From Nomia melanderi (taxonomy: Eukaryota > Arthropoda > Insecta > Hymenoptera > Halictidae): a stretch of 64,000 bases of DNA. Location of the stretch: contig NC_134999.1 in the NCBI RefSeq assembly GCF_051020985.1, forward strand, positions 12,033,660 through 12,097,659. Direction: 5' to 3'. A program made the position numbers and the translations under genes. Below the pieces are notes generated by a model. It saw nothing but the letters and a program-made list of their open reading frames with translations, had not been told where the DNA came from and made no database searches. How positions within the stretch are numbered: the stretch's first letter is position 1; each line of letters starts with the position of its first letter. Below are positions 24,671 through 35,799 of this stretch, piece after piece.

Positions 24671-24869
24671 TTGACTTAACTCCAAACGGAACACGATACT
24701 TCAACGAAGAATAATTCCGAGACGAGTAACGTCTCAGGAACATTTTAACGGCAATCATTCGGTTTCGGTTTCCGTTCTGCCAGTATACGGTTCGAATGAA
24801 CGAATCCGTTTCGCACAGTGGCCGGTCGCATCTGTTCAGTTTAATTCCGCCAGGCCATTGAATTTTCTC

Positions 24870-25200
24870 CAAACACGTTGCAGATGGACGGATGTGAGCG
24901 GAAGGTCAGGGACACGTCAAACAGAATCGTTTTGGCGAGGGCAGCCGATAAGTGGGATATAGCCGGGGCCTGCTCTCTTATCAGACCGTCTCAGCTGTTC
25001 GCCCCACGCAGTGTCTCAATTCTCGGAAGGTCCTCGTAAAAATATCACAGGATGTAGACGCCTGCCATGCCAAAAACCGACGTGCTACATAAGTATGTAC
25101 TGTCGGTGGAACTCTCACGTTTCACTTTCTCCGCGCGAGGCATGTGCTTCTCGATCTATAAATCGGCGATCGGCTAAGGCACACACTGGCCTCGAACATT
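24870..25200. other. GC-rich island
   Basis: Moderately GC-rich with CpG; right flank (25200-25480) G/T-biased. A 63-codon + frame is open but was not recognised. Confidence 0.35.
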
Positions 25201-26960
25201 AAAAACATCGTGTACTAAAAGTGTTTCGCTTGTGGACGTTTTATACGAATTACAGGGATGAGATGATTGAAATCTATTGGGAATTAATGAAATTCATTTG
25301 ATTAGTTTCTATAAAAGAATAAGTTTAGTAATTATAGAATGAGGCATGATAAATGGGATGATCACATCATCAAGGATTGAGCGTTTGGTTTCATGAACTT
25401 TTTATATTATAAATGAAATTATGAATATCGAGAATCAATTGAGAAAATTTTGTTGAAGGGCTGCGTTCAAATTTCCCGCTAAAAGACAGCGATGAATATA
25501 GAGTTCCGTATACTTGTGATAAAAGTCAGTGTATTACATTATTTCTCATTGTCTAGTTAACTAATTGGTTCTTAGTGTACAGCTTTCTTCGAGTTGGTTG
25601 CAAATGTATAATATATAAATATAGAAAATAATATAAAATGAGATAAATGGACTGTACATTTTTATGAAAATTGAATAACATAAATGTGATTGTTTAACGT
25701 AACAGTGGAAAAAGCAATGTCCGAAAAGAAATATGTCGATAATAGTATTGTAATATTTTCTAGAACAATGATGCAGCAAAATAATTTCCTTTTTTAATGA
25801 TGTATTCAACGAATGACAAATTCCAATATATTCCAGTGAAAAAAACGAGTGAAACCCAAGTCGAAATAATCAAACAGCGAGCATTCACTGAAATTCATTC
25901 CACGGTGCCTACGACATTTGTCGGAGCGTGAGAACCGGCTGACAAAATCCCAGCGTATTTACATAAAAAGGAAAGAAAAGGAGAAACCCGCGGGCCAGGA
26001 GTCAAGGATTCACGAAACACGCCGATAAACCGCAAGTTCATGGGGCTCCATTGATGCCAGCTTCTTGTCACATGGCGCCTGACCTACCGAAAGCGAGAGC
26101 ATAAAATTAAGAATGAAAACAGTCGAAATTTTATGAATCGCGACGACCGATTTTTATGCCGTTGGAAAAATAAAAACGTCGCCTGGTTGGCTTCAACGGC
26201 GAACTGGCCGTTTCAAGATTTTCATCGCTGGAATGATTAACGAGACAATATCCTCGTGATATTTCTTTTTTTTTATTAACAAAGAAAGAAACAAGGAACC
26301 GAATTTTTATTGGAAAAATAAATGCATAAACGAAAATTAGGGAGTGCATTTTTATACATTTGTAGTTTATGGAAATATTAAATTGTCTATTAAGCGTAAA
26401 ATTCCGAATTTACACAGTTTTAAATTGTTCCAGAATTGTGGGAATTGTTGATAAAAGAATCCAATTAAAGATTTGGTTTCAGCTACTTCGGATTCGTATA
26501 GAGAAATGGAAATTTGATGTACCTAATAATATTATTACGAAACGATTTTATTTTTCACAATCACACGCCGTTTAACAATCAGTTACGACCTCATTCGGAC
26601 CACTTCAACCTCCGACCAAACCTGACCACACTAATCAACAAATTATCTTATCTAAATATGTCACGACCGAAAAAATTTGAAAATTATTCCAATATCTCGG
26701 GTGCTCCATGCACAAAGATAATTCCAAATGAAACGAACCTTGTGCTATCCACATAACCTAAAAATGCGTCAAACATAAGCATAACATCATAAACATTGAA
26801 ACCACGTAATTAACATCAAAAACTCGCAGGACCCAAAGTTATTCACAATTCAGTATACCTCCACATTTAAATCGTAAATAACAAGCATCGAACTTAATGC
26901 CAATTCCCCAAAGTTTCAAAAAAATCCCATAAAATAAAAATTCTCATACAATCCCGTAAT
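25200..26960. other. AT-rich spacer
   Basis: AT-rich, changing from G/T bias on the left to A/C bias from about 26560 onward. A small GC patch lies at 25900-26100. A fragment of the dispersed repeat (AAATTTGATGTACCTA) sits at about 26509-26524. No gene. Confidence 0.45.
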
Positions 26961-26967
26961 CTAACAA

Positions 26968-27108
26968 CTCCCCAATTCTCCCAATTTGCAAAAGACCTCC
27001 ATAAACACACCGAATTTCCAAAGAACCTCCACGAGCACACCAAATTCTTAAGAAACCTCCATGAAAACTTCCAATTTTCAAAAAGCCTCCACGGAAACCG
27101 AAATTCTC
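26968..27108 (-). repeat. 30-bp minisatellite, about 4-5 units
   Basis: Units with the core AGCCTCC/AACCTCC recur every 30 bp (near 26993, 27023, 27053, 27083). Because the period is a multiple of three, the minus strand translates as a decamer repeat of the type GGFLKIGSFH. A 60-codon minus frame stays open across it. It is not recognised as a protein and is best treated as a minisatellite. Confidence 0.6.
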
Positions 27109-27169
27109 CAAAGTCTCAAAGCCCAAATCGCTGAAATCTATAAAATCTCTGAAATCGTTAAGATCGCGA

Positions 27170-27870
27170 GTTCACGATGCGATCAACAAAGGCGAAGGCT
27201 CTCGCAGGAGCGAAGGATCGAGGATCCCGGCGCAATTTCGCATGCGATCATTATCCCTTCGCCGGTTTCGAGGCCTATTCGGAATGCCATTGACAGTTCC
27301 CCCGGCCGGGTTTCTCGCCGGGGAGCATTATCGTCAGATTAACCGTTTCATAAGCAGGGTGGCCGACGGAGACGAGAGGAGAAAAAGAGAAGGACAGGCC
27401 AGCGGGACAGAGAGGGAGACAGAGAGACATAGTGAGTGAGGGACGAAGCAACTGGAGGGAAAGAGATAGAGAGCCCGGTCCAAGACAATCCGCACACCAA
27501 CATCGCCTGGTTCTTCTTGTTCCGGCGGGCTCGCCTCTCTCGGACCAACAGTCCCGAGTACAAAGACCCACCAGACGGGAATACTCGTTTCTTTCTGTTG
27601 CCTTTCATCCTCCTCGGCACTTCCTTCCCACCGTCTGCTACCTCGTCTCCCCCGCTGCCCCACCCCTCCGACGGCCCCGCCGTTCGATCCACCAGTGGCC
27701 GGCATCATCTTGATAGACCGCGCTTTAAATTAACCGTTTCTCGCGATAATATTCGCTGTTTCGACGGTGAAACGTGCGCGCGCCGGAGCGAACCGTTCCG
27801 CGGCCGTCAAGCTTTTCTGTACGACCGGATTTGGATCGGCGCGAGTTCTCGATGGGATTCAGTGTCTATG
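27170..27870. other. Large GC-rich island with GA tract
   Basis: CpG-rich island with a purine tract at 27362-27445. Flank counts: 26881-27120 has A99 C72 G18 T51 and 27901-28020 has A39 C8 G36 T37, so C dominates G on the left and G dominates C on the right. Overlapping frames on both strands reach 147 codons, with no recognisable domain. Confidence 0.5.
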
Positions 27871-28039
27871 AGGCATTAACCCTTCAGTGATTTCTCTGAG
27901 TTTTCTCTCGTGAAATAGGGGGTATAATTTGTAGCTTCTGGTGGATGATTATGGTAGAATTTATAATAGCGGGAGAAGGTGGTAAAGATTACGAAAATAA
28001 TCAGAGGTAGAGGAAATGTGTCATTAGTAAAAGTGTTAA

Positions 28040-28243
28040 CACGCTGACTACGGTGGTCACCGATGACTAGAGCGTCCAGATGACTTGAAAACAATTACAA
28101 GAAGAAAACTGATGTATCTAAGTATTCGGTTACGTAAGTAGGTGAATAATAGTGTAACGTAAGAGCTATGAAACTAAATTAATTCTAATACAATTTTTAC
28201 CATTTATACGAAACGCTCTAAATTCTCGTGGCTGTTAAAGTGT
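28040..28243 (+). mobile_element. TTAA MITE, family pB-5, copy 3
   Basis: TTAA 28036-28039 is followed by CACGCTGACTACGGTGGTC, the family pB-5 terminus. The right end is degraded (CGTGGCTGTTAAAGTG near 28227-28242), so the exact end is uncertain. Confidence 0.5.
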
Positions 28244-28499
28244 TCAAATATTGAAATATCGGGAACAATGATTGTTTACGAGAATCAGTTATCTACTGTT
28301 TAAGTAGCTATGTCTTCGCTATTGTAGAATTAAGGACAGCTGCAAGAACCATCGAAAAATCTGAACTGTCAATAGATTACAGCCTACAATCAGTATTAGA
28401 AACGTCAACTCAGATCACAAAAGTAAAATTACAATTTCGTGCGCAACGTAACGACAACAAGCAACAGAATTATTCAGTTCACACGCTTACAGGTTCTAC

Positions 28500-29340
28500 A
28501 GGAACTCTCCATGAACGAGATCACAGGACAAGGGGGTTAACGTCGAGAAGCCACGCCATTATCCTCCGAGCAGTGCAGCGGCGCGACGTGGCGGCCAACC
28601 CTCTCTAGAGAGGTCTCCGTTCTGCAATTTAATCTACGGACGCGGAATATCCTCTCTCTTTTTCCCCTACAACCCTCTCCCACCCTTTTACCGGTCGCGC
28701 ACCGGCTGATTTAAGCACAACTCGGAACGGACGCGCGAGCGAGGAGTCTTTAAATTAAGCATCAACAGATTAACGAGCCGGGAATCCTCTCTCTCTCTCT
28801 CTCTCTCCCCCTCCCTCTGTCTTCCTCTCTCTTCCTCCGGAATACCACGTCGCGTATATCGGGTCCGAGGAATTATATTCTGTTTGCGGCAACAAAGTAC
28901 AAGGCTTAATCCTCGGGACGCGCTGCTCTCTCGCCTCCGCGGCTAGGAGGCTCTCGGGTTTCTTTGAATGATACACGACTTTCGCGGAACGCCAAAAAGG
29001 CCAAGGTCCTCTTCCTTTTTCTCTTCCTCTCCTCCTCTCTTCCTCAGTTCCCTCGGCGGCCGTTCTTCCGTCGTAGGGAACGGTGTCATCGTCGCAAGCC
29101 GTGTAATCGCGGCTAGGTGAAATATCCTCATCCGACTGGACAGGTCTCTTCATTAATCTGACCGATGACTAGCCGATTTTCGTGGTTCGCGGCCGAACAA
29201 ATGGTGGTAGCCAGCTACGGGCAACATGAAGGCCTTCTTATTTGCCGGGGGAGTATCATTACCCCGCGAGAACGGACTTCGGCCGCGGAATTCTTGTGGG
29301 AACGTGATTTTGCTTCTGATGAGGTATTCGGATGACTGAG
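28500..29340. other. Large GC-rich island with CT tract
   Basis: CpG-rich, with a CT microsatellite at 28785-28810 and pyrimidine-rich DNA near 29000-29050. Flanks: 28381-28500 A48 C28 G17 T27; 29341-29460 A21 C17 G36 T46. A 127-codon minus frame is a translation of the CT-rich DNA and is not called. Confidence 0.5.
28785..28810 (+). repeat. CT microsatellite
   Basis: An uninterrupted TC repeat of about 23 bp followed by CCCTCCCTCTG. Potential GAGA-type site on the minus strand. Confidence 0.8.
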
Positions 29341-29929
29341 AGCTTCCTTTTTCGTCTGTTTAAGGTGTCCCGGTGATTGAATTTTTGCAGGCTTGAACGA
29401 CTAGGAATTTTCGAAGGGTTTGTAGGGGTTTCGTAGGCCTTTTGTAAGGCAAGTTTTGGGAAATTAGAGATTTTCGAAGGTCTTTCGCGCTTAACAGATT
29501 CTCGCTAGAAACATTCAACGTTCTTCAATGAGTTGTAACCGACTTGTCTTTAAAGTACCTCAACAAAAAGTCACACATTCATTAAGAAACAGAGCTATTT
29601 TAGTATCTCACATATCAATGCATCATACAAAGTTCAATGCCAAACATCAAACCCTACTGTATCGAATCAACTATCGACTAAGAGTCGCCGCCGCAAAGAG
29701 TTAAAAGTAAGGGTGTAGATACAAATCACAACTTCATCTCCTATACCAAGGAATTGAACCTCCCCCTTTCATCTTGCTCGCAAATCGAAAACCTCAGCTC
29801 CTACTTCAAAAATCCTCTCATCAAGCAACAAACGATACTTCAATACTCCAACACTCCAACCACTAGAATGCCAGATCCCTGGATCAACATGGAACCACGT
29901 TATACCTATAGTACTTCGTTATCAAAGAA

Positions 29930-30660
29930 GTTCGTGGCTCCACGAAGTACCGAACACCAACGCCGCCCTTCGAAGGACTATCCGCCGTGCAGGCACACAC
30001 GTCGTGCTCAACCGGGTCGCGAGAGGAGGGGGTGCGGGCGAGCGCGTGTCTATGTTGGTGCACAATACGAATCGAGTTCCATTGAGACAATTGGCAATTT
30101 TCGACGCCGAATATCCGTCGGAAGCGGCGGTAGCGCCCACGGCCACTCACTTGGCAAATTGGAGGCCAGACAATAAATTGCAAACGGTCGCATATAGGCG
30201 TACACACCGGGGACCGTGGCCTGGGTACAATGGGTGTACGCCGTACACGTTGCTTACGGGTTGCGCGAGCGCGCGGCCCGCCTCGTCATCGGCATAAGGA
30301 CCGCACGCAGTAACATTACCATTCGGTCGCAGACGAATTCATTGGCTATGCCAGGGCGTCTTCCGTTCACAGGCAGAACGGTTGTCAGTCCGGTTTGACC
30401 CGACTTAGATCGTACGTGAGGAGCTGTTACGGTCGGCACTTATCAAACGCCGAGGAGAACGCGGCCCCCGAGTGCCCTCTCTCTTTCCCCCTTGCTCTCC
30501 GTTTCACTGATCTTCTTCTTCTTCTTCTTCTTCCACTGCCTTCCACTCCTCGGGCCTCTCTATCAGTTACAGGGCTGCTTCTCTGTTCTTCCTTTCACGC
30601 TTTCACCCTCCGGGAGAAACGGTTTTCGACTAACGGACGAGGACCACCGAATCAACCGGG
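29930..30660. other. Large GC-rich island with TTC tract
   Basis: CpG-rich; contains a (TTC)n tract at 30510-30533 and CT-rich DNA at 30474-30490. Flanks: 29761-29880 A39 C44 G9 T28; 30661-30840 A36 C24 G52 T68. Frames on both strands reach 140 codons but resemble no known protein. An inverted repeat GTACTTCGT / ACGAAGTAC spans 29911-29950, at the left edge. Confidence 0.5.
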
Positions 30661-31149
30661 TCGTTGATATTGTTTCTCGATTTGTTGGCTTGTCGGTACT
30701 TGTCTTTCTCTAAAGTCAAGTTGTCGTAGGAGATTCTTGCGAGACGATTTTGTAATTTTGTCGAGAATGCACTTGGGAATGCTTCCCTTTTTTGGGAGAC
30801 CGATGGAAGTAGAGTTTGGTTTTCGAGATGGAGGAAAGGGAACTAGATTAGTGTGATTAGTCTACTGAATGGGTCTTAATGGAATAAACCGTTTCCTGAA
30901 GGTTTCATATCTAAAATAAAGGAACATACGGAATTATTTAATAAGTTAAATTATTGATATTATGAAATCCCTCCAATACTTCTTCACCAACATGGCGAAC
31001 GGAGCTCGGTACCATAACCTCTAATATCACGAATAACGATCGTTCCCAACTTCATTTATTATTATTTTTAAATTTGCTTCTTTCATAAATACAATTCATA
31101 ATGAGAAAAACAAAATTCCCTCAGGAGTCTGCAGATGTAATCATTACTA

Positions 31150-31660
31150 TTCATATTCCACATGAATAATGGTGGCCGCAGCGCGCGTCGAACTGTTCCA
31201 ATTACCAACTGTACGCAACGGGCAACAAGTTGCCCAACGTCCCGCCGATTCACGCCGCGGGTCGGGATTATCGATCGTCCGGGATTCCCATGGTGTATCT
31301 CCGAGCATCGCATCGTCGCAAGAGTCAAAGGACATATTCTCACCGCGGGCCCACAGCCGCGTCCGTATCGTATGGATCGTGACGCGCCATTTAAAATATG
31401 GGGGCACGCACGATACGCATCTGTCCGCCTTTATGCGCAATTACGGCGAGGCTGGGGCATTGCACACGAATGCACCGATCCCGGGAAGCCCGCGAAGAGG
31501 CGTTCTTTTATTTCGTGACACTTCATGGGGGCTTATTCAGCCGGGATTCTCGGTATCTTGTGGGAATTTCGTACACCACGTGGCCATCGCGTTTAGGACG
31601 CCATCGTCGATACAGGGTCTCGAAAATCTAATGCTTGACACTGACTTAATTGTCGGAATA
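31150..31660. other. GC-rich island
   Basis: CpG-rich, with a 170-codon + frame, a second + frame of 118 codons and minus frames all overlapping. Simultaneous openness in several frames argues against any being real. No domain was recognised. Confidence 0.4.
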
Positions 31661-31737
31661 CTTTGGCAAAGACTTATTTAAACGAGGCAGATAACTTGGG
31701 AAAGTCTGAAATTTCATTTTATCGAATCATTAAGTTA

Positions 31738-31985
31738 TTAAATGATAAAATTACTAGATTACTGTATTAGTACATTGTTAGATTATTGGATTAGTAAACT
31801 GCTAAATGAATAGACTACTGTACTACTGGGCTAATAAACTAATAGATTACTAAACTACTAGATTACTGAACTACTAGATTAAGGGAATTACTAGGTTACT
31901 AAATTAATAGATTGCTAGACGATTACCAGATTGTTAAATTATTAAATTCCTAAATTATCAATTTACCAATTTAGTAAATATTTGA
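31738..31985 (+). repeat. Degenerate TTACTAGA-type low-complexity repeat
   Basis: About 250 bp in which variants of ATTACTAGATTACTAAACTA recur with an irregular 10-12 bp spacing. AT-rich decayed minisatellite. Confidence 0.55.
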
Positions 31986-33123
31986 TTTCTTACAGCGTCC
32001 AACTACAAACCAGCAAAACTACATAGCTTAGTAGTTGAAGTTCCGAAGTTCAACTGCTGTATTTAATGTATCAGATCAACTACACTTTTCTCTTACTTTG
32101 GAACATCATAAAAGCCACGTGGTTGATAAAGGAAAGTTGAAACAGCAGCAATGATTACATTAGGTTCATTTAAGCTCTCTTCTTTGGAACGGCACCGCGC
32201 CGCCATGTTTTTACCATTATTTACTGCTCATTTTAGGAATTCTACCGGCTGAAGCGTCGCGGACTGTAGAGATACGTACAAGTGTTCCACATCTTTGAAA
32301 CAAATAATCCCATAGGAGGTATACACATTTTATGGCGGTGGTATCTCAGCGTTTCAGTCCCTCCCGTTTCGAATGTTGTAAAAATAAACCGATTCGTAGA
32401 ATTTCCCTTATTTTACGCCGACTCGCAGAGTTATGATCATGTTAAAACTGCTCGGTACTTGAGCAACATTTTTCGGCGGCAATAAAACATCTGCGTCTCC
32501 AGATGCATAAAACAGACACATTTCCATTCTTCTTCGTATTTTGTTTCTTTTCCCTCCCCTTTTTCTTCCTTTCACGTTCGCCGGGAACCTTAATCGAATT
32601 GTTCTTTGCGTGTTTCGGTCGGTTTCGCGTTATTTATTTTACGAAGCACGGTTTCCGTTTTACGATGGGATCGCGGACTTCACCACTTCGGTATTAAAAC
32701 TTCTTCCGCCCAATTCTAAATTCTCGGACGGGCTTGATTCGCTAATTAGTCGCTCTCGCTGAACTTTCGGTGAAAATCACTGTTCCCCGTTTCCACAGGA
32801 ATATTTGTTTTCCCACGTCCGTCTGGGAAACTGATGAAAATACCTCTTTACCAAGATTTATACTCCGTAACGATAGCATTAATTCATTTTGATCATCTGA
32901 CCATGCTTATTAACATTAATTTTATACATTTAAATAAGAACAATAGACTCAAATGAAATACTGTATTAAATAGTAAGTTATTCTTCCGATCACAGCTCTT
33001 CTGTATCATCAAATATTTCAATAAAAAAATGTTTAAATGCTAAAAAACACAATATTAAAACCGTATCGTATAAATATCTCAAAATTCGAATTCTCTATAA
33101 ACCCACAAAACCAACGATCTTAA

Positions 33124-33366
33124 CCGCTTGCCCTATGATTGCTTTCTCCACTGAGATCGATCAGACTACTTTGTTATTAATAATTTATCGAAAATAAGAG
33201 AAAACTCCAGTCTTATATCATGTTAACGTGTGCTTGAAGATGTAATAATCGATGATAGGGGAATAATATGTAATTTGCATTTAAACAAATTGAATAATAT
33301 TTATGTTTGTTAAATTCTATTTGAAATTTTCGCCACGAGTCTGACACGATATTATAGGGCAAGGGG
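33124..33366 (-). mobile_element. TTAA MITE, family pB-3, copy B
   Basis: A 243-bp element between TTAA 33120-33123 and 33367-33370. The ends are CGCTTGCCCTATGAT and ATTATAGGGCAAGGGG, a clear inverted repeat of about 13 bp. The CGAGTCTGACACG motif near the right end identifies the same family in reverse orientation. This copy has both TTAA sites intact. Confidence 0.7.
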
Positions 33367-33856
33367 TTAATAAACTCCATTTCTCCAAAAGAATTTCATT
33401 CCTGTCGTCGTCTTATAGTTCAACTGACTGAAAATTTGCGTATCGTCAAAGGTTCGTCCACTTGTTCAGCATTAATATCAAAATTGCATTCACGGGGCGA
33501 GTACCCCGAACCGAATTACTTTCCATTATATAATTTTCTTCAATTGTTTTCGGCTGGTCACGTGCGCGAAGGCGAGACAGCCGAAACGTATATGACGCGC
33601 GTGATTATGAAACGGACGGCGAAAAACGAAGGAGTGGAGCAAGTGAGAGATTGGGGGAGGGGGAGGAGAAGCTTTGAATGCATTTCCAAAAAAAGAAACG
33701 GGAAGGAATGCGACACAGTGTTCCTAATGGAAGCACGCCCACGTGCGACAGTGCATTGACCGTGGGCAGAAAGTTTCGGATGGCCCGCGCGGCGGTACCC
33801 TAATATTCCGCCATAAATTACCGGCAAGAATGCACGGGAAGACATTGTTTGGTTAA

Positions 33857-33885
33857 CCCCTTAACGGCTCGCCAATCAGACGCCC
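33857..33885 (+). mobile_element. Solo left end of MITE family pB-4
   Basis: TTAA 33853-33856 followed by CCCCTTAACGGCTCGCC. No partner end was found within 300 bp. Confidence 0.35.
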
Positions 33886-34735
33886 CGTGCCCCGTTTTAA
33901 ATTGTAAATTGTAAATTATTTGATAGAACATCACGGCGAAGGGCGCTAATAGATAATTACGCTCAATGATCGTTGAAAAGCGAAACTCGCCCCTCCATTT
34001 ACGAATAAAAAGAAGATCGTCGTATTTCTTTCGTAATGCAATGTGGATTTTAAGTGTTTCGAAGATTTAAAGATAGAAACACCAAAAGGAAACTCAAAAA
34101 TTGGTAAAACTCATGAACTGTGTTTGAATATGATTTGGTATTTATTGTTTCGGAAGGTGAATAAATCTACGAATTATTGATGGATGTAATGCAATCTCTG
34201 TTATTTCGAATTCTTCGAATTTCATGTGGAAATGTCGTAACTTCGCATACGAAAATTTGATCTATTACTAGCATAAAATAAAATTTAGTCACTGCAAAAA
34301 TAATGAAATTTCAAACGCTCCGATAACCAGGTGAATATAAAATAAATCAGAAATAAAATATATATAAAATACATTGCAATTCCGTTCATCAAACTTTTTA
34401 TTTCCATCGACTGTCGCAAACACGTCAAAGTTAAAACAATGAAAGAACAAATTTCCCAAAAGATTCAACGACTCGTGAAATCATTATCCCAGGAGGTCTA
34501 CTTATGAATGAACATTCTCGAAGGGATCCCGTTCAAAATGGCGTATCCGCGGTGTCCCGTTCACTGACAACGGATTCACACGGACGCGTCTGCGTTTTCG
34601 AGGAGTCTGATAAAAGGTAGCGGAGACCGAGCGAATCTTCCCCTGCGAAGACGTTTTTGTGACACGGTCACAAAATCCGTGGTTTCAAACGCATAAAAGA
34701 CCGGAAGGAGAGGGGTGGTGGGAGGCCAAAGGGAG

Positions 34736-34761
34736 AAAGAGAAAGAGAGAGAGAGAGAGTT
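34736..34761 (+). repeat. GA microsatellite
   Basis: AGAAAGAGAAAGAGAGAGAGAG-type purine tract inside a GC-richer patch. Confidence 0.75.
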
Positions 34762-35378
34762 CAATGGCTGATCGTCCCGAAAGGACTCTCCCACGGTTCA
34801 CCAAGGAATTCCTATCTGCTCCCCACTGACACTGATTTTTCTATTGCCGTTTGTGTATGTAGGTCACGGGTAGCCAGTCGCCGCTGATCCATCGCGGTGT
34901 AGTGTGTGGGAGGATATGAAGGCATTATACACCCTTTTCTTCGGCTTATCGGTACACGTATTTAACTAAGTGGAATTACGTTTTCTCAAAAGAAAAAAGA
35001 CAAAAATTAATTTAAATTTTCAAGAAGAAACATTAAGAAATCAGTACAGATGAGTTCTTTCGCTACTCTCCAATGGGAGAATGCTACTAGTAAATCCTTC
35101 CCTACGACAACTTCACGCCATACTGCGACTAGCAACTTGATAAAATACAAAAAAAAACAACTTTACAAAGTGTTCTCATTACCTGATGGGTTTCCGCTAT
35201 CTTCTCTGCTGGTCGAAGTCTTACGGGAAGCCGAACATTCCCGCCCTGCTCAACGTGGGAAACTCATCCCCTGTGAACATCCCAAAGTTTCGCAAACCTT
35301 TCGTGTTTCCTCCTGAAAAGGGGATATCGCATTACCAGTGACTTTATTCGTCGCTGTAGAATCTAGACTCTAGATTAA

Positions 35379-35537
35379 TCCTTTGCACTGGAGAAGCGAC
35401 TCGATCGCCATTTAATTTGATACAACTAAATTAGAAAGTTTAGAATTCAATATTGTGCCTTGTTTAATGTATTCATATGAATTATGAAAATGAAATAATT
35501 CTTTCAATTTATGCGAGATTGTTTTCGTTATTCTAGA
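35379..35537 (+). mobile_element. MITE family pB-2, 3'-truncated copy (first of tandem pair)
   Basis: TTAA 35375-35378 followed by TCCTTTGCACTGGAGAAGCG. It lacks the right terminal repeat and runs straight into a second left end 163 bp downstream. Confidence 0.55.
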
Positions 35538-35541
35538 TTAA

Positions 35542-35720
35542 CCCTTTGCACTCGAGAGGCGACATTCAATCACTATTTGATTTGATACAATCAGATTGTA
35601 AAATGTAATATTCAGTATTGTTCGTTGTTTAATGTATCGACACTTGAAATATGGAAATCAAATGGTTCCCTTAATTTATTCAGATATGAATTCAACACTA
35701 TGCAGTGCACATCTTTCAAA
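35542..35720 (+). mobile_element. MITE family pB-2, 3'-truncated copy (second of tandem pair)
   Basis: TTAA 35538-35541 followed by CCCTTTGCACTCGAGAGGCG, the best preserved pB-2 left end in the window. The interior (TTTGATTTGATACAA) matches the first copy. Both are preceded by a TCTAGA motif, so the pair may be a tandem duplication and not two insertions. Confidence 0.55.
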
Positions 35721-35747
35721 TTTTCGCGCGGTGTCAGTGATTTGACG

Positions 35748-35795
35748 GGCGAAGGTATTCATGTGGCACGAGCCACATGAATTTTTATGTTCGCC
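35748..35795. other. 48-nt hairpin
   Basis: A perfect 11-bp stem (ATTCATGTGGC 35757-35767 with GCCACATGAAT 35772-35782) and a 4-nt loop ACGA, extended by an outer stem GGCGAA (35748-35753) with TTCGCC (35790-35795) across a 3/7-nt internal loop. It could be a structured RNA element or the centre of a decayed inverted-repeat element. No known microRNA seed was recognised. Confidence 0.5.
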
Positions 35796-35799
35796 TATA

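Larger units (their letters stand above)
31990..35370. other. Mixed AT-rich spacer with weak GC patches
   Basis: AT-rich spacers separate modest GC-rich patches at about 32170-32780, 33440-33830 and 34490-34930. The last contains a GA microsatellite at 34736-34761. One pB-3 MITE (33124) and one pB-4 end (33857) are listed separately. No gene was recognised. Confidence 0.45.

Noticed and set aside
31169..31681. 170-codon + frame in a GC-rich island
   Set aside because: Several other frames on both strands are open over the same DNA and none is recognisable.
32336..32352. GGTGGTATCTCAG, resembling the 3' half of miR-317
   Set aside because: The seed half does not match and there is no convincing precursor hairpin.
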